64,000 nucleotides of DNA from positions 1-64,000 of the forward strand of contig NZ_JAMXBH010000002.1 of NCBI RefSeq assembly GCF_023913735.1, read 5' to 3'. A program made the translations under genes and the position numbers. Origin of the DNA: Pseudarthrobacter raffinosi (GTDB lineage: Bacteria > Actinomycetota > Actinomycetes > Actinomycetales > Micrococcaceae). The notes under the pieces are model-generated. The model searched no databases. It saw only the letters and a list, made by a program, of their open reading frames with translations, and was not told where the DNA came from. Shown here one piece after another: positions 26,044 to 35,252 of the stretch. Within the stretch, counting starts at the first letter, position 1; every line of letters begins with the position of its first letter.

Positions 26044-26976
26044 ATGCCACACCGCCTGATGCTGCTTGATACTGCGTCACTGTACTTTCGCGCCTTTTAT
26101 GGCTTGCCGGACACGATCCGCCGTGCTGACGGAACGCCGGTCAACGCGGTTCGCGGTCTCCTGGACATGATCGCCCGCCTCACCACGGATTACGGGGCAA
26201 CGCATCTGATTGCCTGCTGGGACGACGACTGGCGTCCGCAGTGGCGCGTGGACCTCATCCCGACCTACAAGTCGCACCGGGTTGCCGAACTTGTGTCGGA
26301 TGCCCCCGACGTCGAGGTCGTCCCGGACGCGCTCGAGGCGCAGCTTCCGATGATCCGCCGCGTGCTCGAACTCGCCGGCATCGCCATCGTGGGGGCCGCG
26401 GAACACGAGGCCGACGACGTCGTCGGTACTTATGCCAGCCATGCAGACCTTCCCGTCGATGTGGTCACCGGAGATCGTGACCTTTTCCAAACAGTCAACG
26501 ATGACCGTCAGGTGCGGGTGATCTACACCGCGCGGGGCATGAGGAACCTCGAAGTCGTGACCGACGCCGTCGTCGTCGGGAAGTACCGCGTGCTGCCCCA
26601 ACAGTATGCCGATTACGCCACCCTGCGCGGCGACGCCTCCGACGGGCTGCCAGGCGTGGCCGGCATCGGCGAGAAGACCGCTGCTTCGCTCCTTGGCGAG
26701 TACGGCACACTGGAGAACCTGCTCGCTGCAGCCGCTGACGGTGGCGGACTATCCGCCTCGGTTCGGTCAAAGCTGGCCGCGGCCGCCGACTACCTCACGG
26801 TCGCGCCAACGGTTGTGAAAATCGTGCGCGACCTCCCGCTTCCCACCCTCGAGGAAGCCGGAGCACAGCTGCACCCCGTCGGCGGGGAATCGCGCGCCGA
26901 GCTGGAGCGTCTCGCCGTCGAATGGAACCTTGGAGGCTCGGTCAAACGGCTGCTCGACGCGCTTGACCGGCAGTAG
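26044..26976 (+). CDS. Stand-alone 5'-3' exonuclease (PolA N-terminal-domain type)
   Basis: A 310-residue FEN-like nuclease without a polymerase part. Metal-binding and helical-arch motifs are present: LMLLDTASLYFRAFYG, ACWDDDWRPQWRVDLIPTYKSHR, AAEHEADDVVGTYA, VVTGDRDLFQTV, and the helix-hairpin-helix GDASDGLPGVAGIGEKTAASLL. It would trim flaps or RNA primers alongside the exonuclease domain of PolA at 56766-59576. ATG 26044 is preferred over GTG 26029, in front of which no ribosome site is seen. Confidence 0.9.
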   Translation: MPHRLMLLDTASLYFRAFYGLPDTIRRADGTPVNAVRGLLDMIARLTTDYGATHLIACWDDDWRPQWRVDLIPTYKSHRVAELVSDAPDVEVVPDALEAQLPMIRRVLELAGIAIVGAAEHEADDVVGTYASHADLPVDVVTGDRDLFQTVNDDRQVRVIYTARGMRNLEVVTDAVVVGKYRVLPQQYADYATLRGDASDGLPGVAGIGEKTAASLLGEYGTLENLLAAAADGGGLSASVRSKLAAAADYLTVAPTVVKIVRDLPLPTLEEAGAQLHPVGGESRAELERLAVEWNLGGSVKRLLDALDRQ

Positions 26977-26998
26977 CGGTGATTGCTGCAAGGCCCAG

Positions 26999-28507
26999 CT
27001 AGACCGTTTGCGGGATTCTCCACTCCGGCCATGGCTCGTCGAGCGGTGCCTGTTGCCAGCTCCACTCCGGCACGGGATCGACAGGGCGCAGATCTGAAGC
27101 AGGCGGTTCGGCGGGCAGGATGTCTTCGGGCACGTCAGGACCAAGTTCCTGATGTCCTAGTCTGCTCATGATGTGGGGTGGCCAGTAGGGTGGTTCCCAG
27201 TCCTGTTGTTCGCTGGCGTACTGACGGCCTGTCGGTGAGATCCAGCCGGGTGGCTTGCCGGCGCTCGCCCCGGTGGGTGTCCAGGCGGTTGTGTGTTTCA
27301 GACTGTGGTGTTTGTGGCATGGCTGGCCGAGGTTGCTGAGGCCGGTGGTGCCGCCGTCGGCCCAGGCGAGGAGGTGGTCGGCCTCATTGTCCAGAGACTG
27401 GTTGGTGCAGCCGGGGAACGGGCATTTGCCGTCCCGCAGGCGGAGCCATTGCCGCATGCTGACGGGGATGCGGTAGCTGGTACGCCCGATCTCCAGCGGT
27501 GCCCCGTCGCGGGGGTCTGTAAGGACCCGGTGGAACGATGTGGAACTTTCGGCCATGAGCCGGCTGGCCATCGACGTCGGGATGGGCCCATATCCGTCGA
27601 GCATGGCGGGCTCGTCGGTGAGGCCCATCAGGGCGAACACCGGCACAGTCACCAGAACCTGCGCCGACGGTGACGGCACGTGCTCCGCAGTGCCGCCAAG
27701 GAGCCACCCGGCGGCCACGTCGGCGCGGATTTGGCTCAGGTTCCGGTCCTCATGGGGTCCTTGGAGGGCGCGGGCCGCCGTGGTGGTGCGGTCCCAGATC
27801 CCGGCCGCCTGGTCCGCGGGGAGGTACGCGCTCAGCCAGGCCATGCCGTCCCGGTCCGGGGCGAACTCCAGCCGGCGATCCAGGGCGCTTTTGGTGTGGC
27901 GTTTTTCGATGCTGTCCGGATGGTGGCGTTCGCGCCAGGTCCGGGCTTTGTGCCGGAACCTGGACGGAACGAGTTCCCCCGCGGGACAGCATTGTGCCGG
28001 GTTGGGTGCGTCCGGGTCCAGGAAGTGGGCTTCCAGGGCGGCGGCGCCAGCCGGGTTCAGGCTGGCGGTTTCGTCGACCATGGCCCGGGCGTGCTGCCAC
28101 GAAATGTTCCCGTCCTGCAGGGCGGCCAACGTCAGCGGGAGGGTGGTTGTCAGTTCGTGGGCCTCGGACAGAAGCGCACCGGCCGTCCGTTCGCTGACCG
28201 TCAGGACGCACGCCACCTCAGCGACTACCGCCATCTCCTGAGCGATGCGGCCCTGCGGCAGCGCGTTCGGGGAGGCCATCGCCCGTGTGGTGTCTGTGAA
28301 TCCGGCGGCGGCGTGGACCACCAGGGCAGCCGTCGCAGCTTGCAGTCGTGCGGCCACCGCGAGCGTGTCCAGCCAGCCGTCAGACTGCTGCCGCAGCGGA
28401 TCCGGATCCCCTGGACCGGTGAAGCCTGCGCCAGGGATCACCTCAGCAAGCGCAGCGACAGAAGCCTTGATGGCCTCCAAAGCCTCCACCGCTGTTGTCC
28501 TTTTCAT
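26999..28507 (-). CDS. DUF222 / HNH endonuclease family protein
   Basis: A 502-residue protein of the actinobacterial 13E12-repeat type: a helical DUF222 region (about residues 20-330) followed by an HNH nuclease domain with CPFPGCTNQSLDNEADHLLAWADGG and CHKHHSLKH. These proteins occur in many copies in Arthrobacter and mycobacterial genomes. Their role is not established, and both mobile-element and defence roles have been suggested. The C-terminal tail is Pro/Trp-rich. Start at ATG 28507; GTG 28513 would add two codons. Confidence 0.88.
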   Translation of the reverse strand: MKRTTAVEALEAIKASVAALAEVIPGAGFTGPGDPDPLRQQSDGWLDTLAVAARLQAATAALVVHAAAGFTDTTRAMASPNALPQGRIAQEMAVVAEVACVLTVSERTAGALLSEAHELTTTLPLTLAALQDGNISWQHARAMVDETASLNPAGAAALEAHFLDPDAPNPAQCCPAGELVPSRFRHKARTWRERHHPDSIEKRHTKSALDRRLEFAPDRDGMAWLSAYLPADQAAGIWDRTTTAARALQGPHEDRNLSQIRADVAAGWLLGGTAEHVPSPSAQVLVTVPVFALMGLTDEPAMLDGYGPIPTSMASRLMAESSTSFHRVLTDPRDGAPLEIGRTSYRIPVSMRQWLRLRDGKCPFPGCTNQSLDNEADHLLAWADGGTTGLSNLGQPCHKHHSLKHTTAWTPTGASAGKPPGWISPTGRQYASEQQDWEPPYWPPHIMSRLGHQELGPDVPEDILPAEPPASDLRPVDPVPEWSWQQAPLDEPWPEWRIPQTV

Positions 28508-28596
28508 ACTCACATCATCTTGCGAGCCACTGACATTTAAGGTCCCCTCTAGCCAGTAACGAGAAATACTTTGGGAAAGTTTTTCGCGTGGGGCCT

Positions 28597-28654
28597 CAAG
28601 TGTCCGTTCGCGCAGGGGTGTGGGGGAGTGGCCGCAAGGGTCCGTTCGCGCAGC
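28597..28654. repeat. Direct repeat pair in the gap before the HNH gene
   Basis: CAAGTGTCCGTTCGCGCAGG (28597-28616) and CAAGGGTCCGTTCGCGCAGC (28635-28654) agree at 18 of 20 positions with a 38-base period. They lie in the 189-base space between two leftward genes. Confidence 0.8.
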
Positions 28655-28696
28655 GTGCGGGCCTGGAACGGTGCCGCGCTCTGACGCGTTGGCAGC

Positions 28697-29278
28697 TCAG
28701 TCAGCCGCAGAGAGGAACCGGCCGTTCCTGATCCGCGACGGGCCAAAGACGACGGTCAGCGGGGCAATCGTCCGCGGCCGGTGATCCCGCGACAGGGGAC
28801 GGCCGACGGCGACATGGGGCACCCAGTGCGGGTACCGGTAGCCCAGCGCCGGGGAGCTGAGGATGAAGTCGTCCATATTGTCCACGAGGAGCCGGTCCAG
28901 GAGATCATGCAGGCCCTGCACCAGAAACACCTGGTAGTCGTGCACGCGATCGGGCACATCCACTTCGAGCCCGGAAATGCCGCCGCCACCCAGCACGATC
29001 ACTTGTTCCGAGGTGCCCGCAAACCCGTCCAGAACGGGCAGGCCCTGCAACCAGCCCGTCGTGCGCCGGGCGGCTTCACCGGCCGAGGTGATCCCCTTGG
29101 TCCAGTCCGCGACGTCCTGCGCAAAATCCGCCAGGATGCCGATATGCAGCAGCGTCAGGTGCAGCCCCTGCGGCCTGCGCAGGGCATTGACATAGCTGGC
29201 CAGCGCCTCGTAGTCGGACGGGCCCGCACCAACCGTGAGGACGGGAACCTCCACTGTGATGCGCGGAACCGGCTGCAT
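28697..29278 (-). CDS. 2H phosphoesterase / 2'-5' RNA ligase-like protein
   Basis: A 193-residue protein with the two spaced histidine motifs of the 2H superfamily, LHLTLLHIG (about residues 39-47) and PHVAVGRP (about residues 152-159). Such enzymes act on 2',3'-cyclic or 2'-5' phosphodiester bonds. The second motif is HxAxG rather than HxTxG, so activity is uncertain. It precedes the EF-G2 gene divergently. Confidence 0.7.
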   Translation of the reverse strand: MQPVPRITVEVPVLTVGAGPSDYEALASYVNALRRPQGLHLTLLHIGILADFAQDVADWTKGITSAGEAARRTTGWLQGLPVLDGFAGTSEQVIVLGGGGISGLEVDVPDRVHDYQVFLVQGLHDLLDRLLVDNMDDFILSSPALGYRYPHWVPHVAVGRPLSRDHRPRTIAPLTVVFGPSRIRNGRFLSAAD

Positions 29279-29441
29279 GGGACCCCCTCACAGTGGCACG
29301 GACTCTTGGGCTCTGGCTGCCATTATCCTCCGCTGCGGCCACCCCGTCCCGGCGCGTGCTCTTGCCCTTGCGCCCGCCAGGGTGTCGAATCAGAGAAACA
29401 TGATTCGGCCCGGTGCATGGCAAAGACGCCAGGAGGTTCCC

Positions 29442-31616
29442 ATGTCAGTGAAAGCCGCAAAGGACGCAGCACGGACACCGGGGCGGGGAGGGCCGGAGGT
29501 GCGCCGGGCTGATGCTCCGCACGGCATCGCGGCAACAGATCCGGAACAGGTGCGCAACGTGGCGCTCGTGGGGCATTCGGGAGCCGGGAAGACCCTGCTG
29601 ATCGAAGCAATGCTGGCCGTCCACGGCATGATTTCACGCAAAGGCTCCATCGCGGAGGGCACCACCGTCAGCGATTCTGACCCTTCGGCAGTGCGGCAGC
29701 AACGGTCGGTCACGCTGTCCCTGGTTCCGCTGCTCGTCGACGGGACCAAGGTGAACCTCCTGGATACTCCGGGATATCCGGACTTTATCGGCGAACTTCG
29801 GGCGGGGCTCCGGGCTGCGGACGCCGCCCTCTTTGTTGTCTCCGCCGTTGACGGCATCGACGCCACCACTACGGCGCTCTGGGGCGAATGCGAAAGCCTC
29901 GGGATGCCGCGGGCTGTGGTCATCACACGCCTGGACCACCCTCGGGCAGATTACGACGGCGTCCTGGCCGCCTGCCAGCAGGCGTTCGGCGACGCGGTGC
30001 TGCCGTTGTACGTCCCGGTCAGGTCCGGCGGCGAAACCAGCGGGCTGCTGGGACTGCTGACGGGCACAGTCTCTGACGACTCCGCCGGGGAGGCGGCGGC
30101 AGGTTCCCGGGACGTTGACGCCGGCGAGCGCGCGGCGTCGGAAGCCGCCCGGGGCCGGCTCATCGAAGGGATCATCGCCGAGAGCGAGGACGAGACCCTG
30201 ATGGACCGCTATCTGGGTGGTGAGGACATCGATACCGATGTCCTCACCGCGGACCTGGAAACCGCCGTCGCCCGCGGTTCCTTTTTCCCGGTGGTGCCGG
30301 CCTCGGCTGTCACCGGACTCGGCACGGCGGAACTGCTGGAAGTCCTGACCCGGGGCTTCCCGTCGCCGGTGGAGGGCCGCCTCCCGGAGGTGACTGACCT
30401 GGCGGGCGCTCCAGCGGCGGCCTTGGCCTGTGACCCGGACGGGCCGCTGGCCGCTGAGGTGGTCCGCACCACCATTGATCCGTTCCTGGGGAGGGTCTGC
30501 CTGACGCGTGTATTTTCAGGTACTTTGCGTGCTGACACTCCAGTGCACGTCGGCGGGCACGGGCTCGCGGACCGCGGCCATCAGGACCATGACACCGACG
30601 AGCGCGTCACCCACCTGTATTCTCCGCTGGGCCCCAACCTGCGTCCGGTGGCGCACTGCGTGGCCGGTGACATCTGTGCGGTGGCGAAACTGGGAAGCGC
30701 CGAAACCGGGGACACCATTTCGGCGAAGGACCAGCCGCTCCTGCTGGCTACCTGGGAGATGCCGGAGCCGCTGATGCCGGTGGCCGTCGAGGCGGACTCG
30801 CGCAGTGACGAAGACGCGCTGGCGCGGAGCCTGGCGAAGGTGGCCGCCGGCGATCCCACGCTGCGTGTTGAGCGGAACGCGGAAACACACCAGCTGATCC
30901 TCTGGTGCATGGGGGAGGCCCATGCCGACGTGGTGCTGGACAGGCTGCGCGACCAGGGCGTGAAGCTGCACACCGTTGACGTAGTGACGCCACTGCGGGA
31001 AACGTTCGCCGCCCCGGCAACGGGCCACGGCCGGCACGTCAAACAGTCCGGCGGCCACGGGCAGTATGCCGTCTGCGACATCGACGTGGAGCCGCTGGAC
31101 CGTGGCGGCGGGTTCGAATTCGTCGACAAAACGGTGGGCGGGGTGATCCCAGGAACGTTCATCTCCTCCGTGGAGAAAGGGGTGCGTGCGCAGATGCAGA
31201 AAGGGCTGGCTGCCGGGTTCCCCGTGGTGGACCTCCGCGTCACGCTGGTGGGCGGCAAGGCCCACAGCGTTGACTCTTCCGACGCCGCCTTCCAGGCGGC
31301 GGGGGCCCTGGCGCTCCGGGAGGCTGCCGCGGCCGGTCGCATCCAGCTGCTCGAGCCGGTTTCCGCGGTCAGCATCACCGTGTCCGAGGCGCACGTGGGG
31401 GCCGTGATGAGTGACCTCTCAGCACGCCGCGGACGGCTCACCGGCACGGCCACCTCCGGTAGTGAGCTGACCGAAATCAGCGCGGAAGTCCCGGACCAGG
31501 AACTGCTGAAGTACGCTGTGGAGCTGCGGGCGCTGACTGCCGGGACCGGCCGGTTCCGGCGCCGGTACCTCCGGCATGACCCGGTGCCCAGCGGCTCATC
31601 AACGCCACGTTTATGA
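29442..31616 (+). CDS. Elongation factor G-like protein EF-G2
   Basis: A 724-residue translational GTPase paralogous to EF-G. It has G1 LVGHSGAGKT, a switch region RSVTLSL, G3 LLDTPGYPDF and later EF-G domains II-V (HGQYAVCDIDVEPL, GLAAGFPVVDLRVTL, AHVGAVMSDLSARRGRL). The normal NKxD base-recognition motif reads TRLD, and the switch I sequence differs from EF-G. EF-G2 of mycobacteria was reported to bind GTP but not replace EF-G, so a regulatory role is likely. AGGAGG lies five bases before ATG 29442, which fixes the start. Confidence 0.9.
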   Translation: MSVKAAKDAARTPGRGGPEVRRADAPHGIAATDPEQVRNVALVGHSGAGKTLLIEAMLAVHGMISRKGSIAEGTTVSDSDPSAVRQQRSVTLSLVPLLVDGTKVNLLDTPGYPDFIGELRAGLRAADAALFVVSAVDGIDATTTALWGECESLGMPRAVVITRLDHPRADYDGVLAACQQAFGDAVLPLYVPVRSGGETSGLLGLLTGTVSDDSAGEAAAGSRDVDAGERAASEAARGRLIEGIIAESEDETLMDRYLGGEDIDTDVLTADLETAVARGSFFPVVPASAVTGLGTAELLEVLTRGFPSPVEGRLPEVTDLAGAPAAALACDPDGPLAAEVVRTTIDPFLGRVCLTRVFSGTLRADTPVHVGGHGLADRGHQDHDTDERVTHLYSPLGPNLRPVAHCVAGDICAVAKLGSAETGDTISAKDQPLLLATWEMPEPLMPVAVEADSRSDEDALARSLAKVAAGDPTLRVERNAETHQLILWCMGEAHADVVLDRLRDQGVKLHTVDVVTPLRETFAAPATGHGRHVKQSGGHGQYAVCDIDVEPLDRGGGFEFVDKTVGGVIPGTFISSVEKGVRAQMQKGLAAGFPVVDLRVTLVGGKAHSVDSSDAAFQAAGALALREAAAAGRIQLLEPVSAVSITVSEAHVGAVMSDLSARRGRLTGTATSGSELTEISAEVPDQELLKYAVELRALTAGTGRFRRRYLRHDPVPSGSSTPRL

Positions 31617-31640
31617 ACGCCACGTCATGAACGGATCGTC

Positions 31641-32897
31641 ATGAACGCCGCCGCGCGGAAGATCCAGCGCATCTACCTCACCCTGACGCTGGGCAACACC
31701 CTTGCGGCCTCCTTCATCTGGGGCATCAATACGCTCTTTCTGTTGGATGCCGGGCTGAGCAACCTGGAAGCATTCGCGGCCAATGCCTTTTTCACGGCCG
31801 GCATGGTCCTGTTCGAAGTGCCTACCGGGGTCATCGCGGACGGTTGGGGACGCCGGGTCTCATTCCTTCTCGGAACTGTGACCCTGGCTGCCTCCACCTA
31901 CCTGTACTACCTGCTCTGGCAGTTGTCCGCTCCCTTCTGGGCCTGGGCAGTGGTGTCGGTCCTGCTGGGCCTGGGCTTCACGTTCTTCTCCGGGGCCGTG
32001 GAGGCTTGGCTGGTGGATGCGTTGCGTTTCTCCGGCTACGACGGTGAGTTGGAGGCAGTGTTCGGGCGGGCATTGATGGTCTCCGGCATCGCGATGCTCG
32101 TCGGTTCGACGGCCGGCGGCGTGATTGCCCAGGCCACCGACCTCGGCGTGCCGTTCCTGTTGCGCGTTGGAGTGCTCCTGGCGATGTTCGGGGCGGCCTT
32201 TTGGCTGATGCGCGATGTGGGCTTCACTCCGGAACGTTCTCCCCATCCGCTCAAGGCGAGCCGGGACGTGCTGTCCGCCTCCATCGACAACGGCCTGAAA
32301 AACCCGCCCGTACGGTACATCATGCTCGCAGCGCCTTTCAGCGCCGGCGTCGGGATCTATGTTTTCTATGCCCTGCAGCCCTACCTGCTGGAGCTCTTCG
32401 GTGACCCGCGCGCCTACTCCGTCGCCGGCCTCGCGGCGGGCATTGTGGCCGGGGCCCAGGTGGTGGGCGGCTGGCTGGCGCCCATGGTCCGGCGCCTGGT
32501 CCACAAACGCACCACGGTCCTGGTAGCGAGCAGCAGCATGGGCGCCTTGATCCTAGTGGCTCTCGGTATCACGCGTGTGTTTTGGGTGGCGTTGCTGCTG
32601 CTGGTGTTGTGGGCACTGATCTCAGCGGCGGGCACTCCGGTGCGGCAGGCCTATTTGAACGACATGATTGCTTCAAAGCAGCGGGCAACGGTGCTCAGCT
32701 TCGATTCACTCATGGGATCCAGCGGTGGAATTGTGGTGCAGCCGCTGATGGGCCGGGCAGCGGACGTGTACGGCTACCCCCTTTCGCTTGCCATCAGCGG
32801 TGTGATCGAACTGTTCGCCGTGCCGTTCCTGCTGGCGAGCCGGCGGCGGCGCTCGCCGGCCGACACAGCAACCACCGAAGCCGGCACACCGGCCTGA
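31641..32897 (+). CDS. MFS transporter
   Basis: A 418-residue integral membrane protein with 12 predicted helices. The MFS signature after helix 2 reads GVIADGWGRRVSFLLG, and the second-half counterpart is MGRAADVYGYPLSL. It belongs to the drug-efflux-like branch, substrate unknown. It starts 25 bases after the EF-G2 stop and is preceded by three 14-base repeats each containing ATGAACG, so the exact initiating ATG is uncertain. Confidence 0.85.
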   Translation: MNAAARKIQRIYLTLTLGNTLAASFIWGINTLFLLDAGLSNLEAFAANAFFTAGMVLFEVPTGVIADGWGRRVSFLLGTVTLAASTYLYYLLWQLSAPFWAWAVVSVLLGLGFTFFSGAVEAWLVDALRFSGYDGELEAVFGRALMVSGIAMLVGSTAGGVIAQATDLGVPFLLRVGVLLAMFGAAFWLMRDVGFTPERSPHPLKASRDVLSASIDNGLKNPPVRYIMLAAPFSAGVGIYVFYALQPYLLELFGDPRAYSVAGLAAGIVAGAQVVGGWLAPMVRRLVHKRTTVLVASSSMGALILVALGITRVFWVALLLLVLWALISAAGTPVRQAYLNDMIASKQRATVLSFDSLMGSSGGIVVQPLMGRAADVYGYPLSLAISGVIELFAVPFLLASRRRRSPADTATTEAGTPA

Positions 32898-33000
32898 AGC
32901 CATGGCCTCGGCACAAAAAAGTTGAGCCTTGAGAGTCCCAACCCGGCGGAGTATCGTGGCGCAAACCCACCCTGCGCAACACCCCGACTTGGGAGAGATC

Positions 33001-34854
33001 ATGCCTAGTGTGCGACGTCAATTAGCTGCTGTAACGGCTGTTCTGGCCTTGAGCGTGACGGGTGGGGCGGTGACCAGCCCCGCGTTCGCAGATCCCCGCG
33101 CGACCGATAAAACACCGATGGCGACCGGGTACGGCGGGGCGGTGAGCACCGTTGACCCGGAGGCGTCCGCTGCGGCTATCGAGGTCCTGCGCGACGGCGG
33201 CAATGCGGCGGATGCCGCCGTGGCCGCGGCCGCGACCCTGGGTGTGACCGAGCCATACAGCGCCGGCGTCGGCGGAGGCGGATACTTCGTGTTCTACGAC
33301 GCGAAGACCGGCAAAGTGGGAACCATCGATGGTCGGGAAACGGCTCCGGCAACGATGCCGACCACTGCGTTCGTGAATCCGGCCACCGGCGTCGTATACA
33401 CGTTCGCAGAGCTCGTCTCGAGCGGCGTCTCCGTGGGCGTCCCCGGAACGCCGGCGACGTGGGAACGGGCGCTGGAGCGTTGGGGGACGCTGGACCTTGA
33501 CGAGGCCCTCGAACCTGCCATCAAGGTGGCCAACCGCGGCTTCGTGGTGGACGAGACCTTCCGCCAGCAGACACTCGACAACAAAGTCCGGTTCTCGGCC
33601 TTCCCCGCCACGGCGAGTCTCTTCCTGCCCGGCGGTGACGCTCCCGCCGTCGGCAGTATTTTCCACAGCAAGGACCTCGCCAAGACGTACCGGCTCCTCG
33701 CGAAGGAGGGAACGGATGCCTTCTACGGCGGACAGCTCGCGACGGAGATCGCGGCAACTGTCAAGGACCCGCCGAAAGACCCCGCCTGGGTGCCTCCTGT
33801 GACTGTCCCGCCCACCAGCATTCCAGCCCTTCCGGGCTACCTGACGACGGCGGATCTCGCCGCATACCGGACGCTGGACCAGGAACCCACACATGTGGAG
33901 TACCGCGGCTACGACGTTTACGGCATGGCGCCCTCCAGCAGCGGTGGCACAACTGTGGGCGAAGCGCTGAACATCCTGGAACCGTTTGACTTGTCGCCCA
34001 CGGCTAAACCAGCTGCCCTGCACCACTACCTCGAAGCCAGCGCGCTCGCCTTCGCAGACCGCGGCAAGTACCTCGGGGACCCGGCATTTGTCGACGTCCC
34101 CACCGAAGCCCTCACCGACCCGGTGTTTGGCAAGGAGCGGGCGTGCGCCATCGATCCGGGGACGGCGGCAATCAAGCCGGTACCGGCAGGGGACGTGTCA
34201 GACTACAACGGCGTGTGCCCGGTTGCACCTGCGGCAGCCGCAGACGAGAAGGACACCGAAAACATCTCCACGACCAACCTGACTGTCGCCGACAAGTGGG
34301 GGAACGTGGTGGAATACACTCTCACCATCGAGCAGACTGGCGGGTCCGGCATCGTGGTGCCCGGCCGTGGGTTCCTGCTCAACAACGAGCTCACCGACTT
34401 CTCCTATACGTCGACCAATCCGGAGGACCCGAACCGGATCGAGCCGGGGAAGCGTCCGCGCTCGTCGATGTCTCCCACCATCATGCTCAAGGACGAAAAG
34501 CCGTTCCTGGCGCTCGGTTCGCCCGGCGGATCGACCATTATCACCACGGCGCTGCAGACCATCCTCAACAGGGTGGACTTGGGTATGAGCATTTTGGACT
34601 CGCTCGCGGCCCCGCGTGCGTCCCAGCGCAACACAGCCAATGTCACGGCCGAGCCGGAGTTCATCAAGCAGTACGGAGACGCCTTGGCACCATACAAACA
34701 CAAACTGGTACCCGCAGGTGACGCCTTCACGTCGGCTGCAGAGATCGGCGCCGCGACAGCCATCGAGTTTGGACCCGGCAAGAGCATGACGGCGGTTGCC
34801 GAGCCCCTGCGGCGCGGTGGCGGTTCCGCGATGGTGGTCAAACCGTCGCGGTGA
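33001..34854 (+). CDS. ggt: Gamma-glutamyltransferase, secreted
   Basis: A 617-residue precursor that cleaves gamma-glutamyl bonds outside the cell and is processed into two subunits by self-cleavage. The signal peptide is residues 1-30 (RRQ, hydrophobic core, TSPAFA/DP). Large-subunit motifs are GGNAADAAVAAAATLGVTEP and GVGGGGYFVFYDA. The nucleophile threonine is T424 in ENISTTNLTVAD, followed by GKRPRSSMSPTI and GSPGGSTI that bind the substrate. A GGGAGAG site precedes ATG 33001. The T-T-N in place of T-T-H is a slight departure from the family norm. Confidence 0.92.
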   Translation: MPSVRRQLAAVTAVLALSVTGGAVTSPAFADPRATDKTPMATGYGGAVSTVDPEASAAAIEVLRDGGNAADAAVAAAATLGVTEPYSAGVGGGGYFVFYDAKTGKVGTIDGRETAPATMPTTAFVNPATGVVYTFAELVSSGVSVGVPGTPATWERALERWGTLDLDEALEPAIKVANRGFVVDETFRQQTLDNKVRFSAFPATASLFLPGGDAPAVGSIFHSKDLAKTYRLLAKEGTDAFYGGQLATEIAATVKDPPKDPAWVPPVTVPPTSIPALPGYLTTADLAAYRTLDQEPTHVEYRGYDVYGMAPSSSGGTTVGEALNILEPFDLSPTAKPAALHHYLEASALAFADRGKYLGDPAFVDVPTEALTDPVFGKERACAIDPGTAAIKPVPAGDVSDYNGVCPVAPAAAADEKDTENISTTNLTVADKWGNVVEYTLTIEQTGGSGIVVPGRGFLLNNELTDFSYTSTNPEDPNRIEPGKRPRSSMSPTIMLKDEKPFLALGSPGGSTIITTALQTILNRVDLGMSILDSLAAPRASQRNTANVTAEPEFIKQYGDALAPYKHKLVPAGDAFTSAAEIGAATAIEFGPGKSMTAVAEPLRRGGGSAMVVKPSR

Positions 34855-34896
34855 GACGGGGTGCCGCGGTGAGCCGGATGGCCGGGGTGGGCCGGG

Positions 34897-35118
34897 TTAC
34901 TGCCCCATCCCGGGCCGGACGGGGACAAACTCGATGCTGGTCTGCACCTTTTTCTGCGGGCCACGGGAAAAACCTTTGGCATCAAGGTGGTTCTGGGCGC
35001 GGTACACCGCCAAGGCGTCGTCGTAGATCTCGTTGAGCCGGCGGCCGGAGAATTCCTCTTGGGAGCCGTCGCTGAACGTGACTGTCACGGCGGCACTGGC
35101 TGGAAAGTGCCTCTTCAT
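34897..35118 (-). CDS. Small hypothetical protein
   Basis: A 73-residue basic protein (VTVTFSDGSQEEFSGRRLNEIYDDALAVYRAQ) with a beta-hairpin/helix layout and a basic tail. No family is recognised. A TTG at 35157, with AGCAGGA eight bases upstream, is an alternative start adding 13 residues. It is divergent from the helicase gene. Confidence 0.55.
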   Translation of the reverse strand: MKRHFPASAAVTVTFSDGSQEEFSGRRLNEIYDDALAVYRAQNHLDAKGFSRGPQKKVQTSIEFVPVRPGMGQ

Positions 35119-35240
35119 GCGGATGAAGCCTTCGGAGTCCTGCTGGAGGTTGATCAAGGGAAGTCCTGCTTTCGTGGTCGATGACCTCCAGTCTGACCTA
35201 TCCCACCGCACGTGCGCTGACGGCGGTGGGGGATTGCGGC

Positions 35241-35246
35241 GACAAT
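35241..35246 (+). promoter_or_regulatory. Candidate -10 box of a leaderless hrpB transcript
   Basis: GACAAT ends six bases before the GTG at 35253, so transcription would begin at or near the start codon, and no ribosome site is present. Part of the pattern described for several genes in this window. Confidence 0.4.
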
Positions 35247-35252
35247 GGACGG

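Noticed and set aside
26999..28507. DUF222/HNH gene as part of a restriction or defence island
   Set aside because: No methyltransferase, helicase or other defence gene adjoins it; neighbours are single unrelated genes, and this family is widespread outside defence loci.
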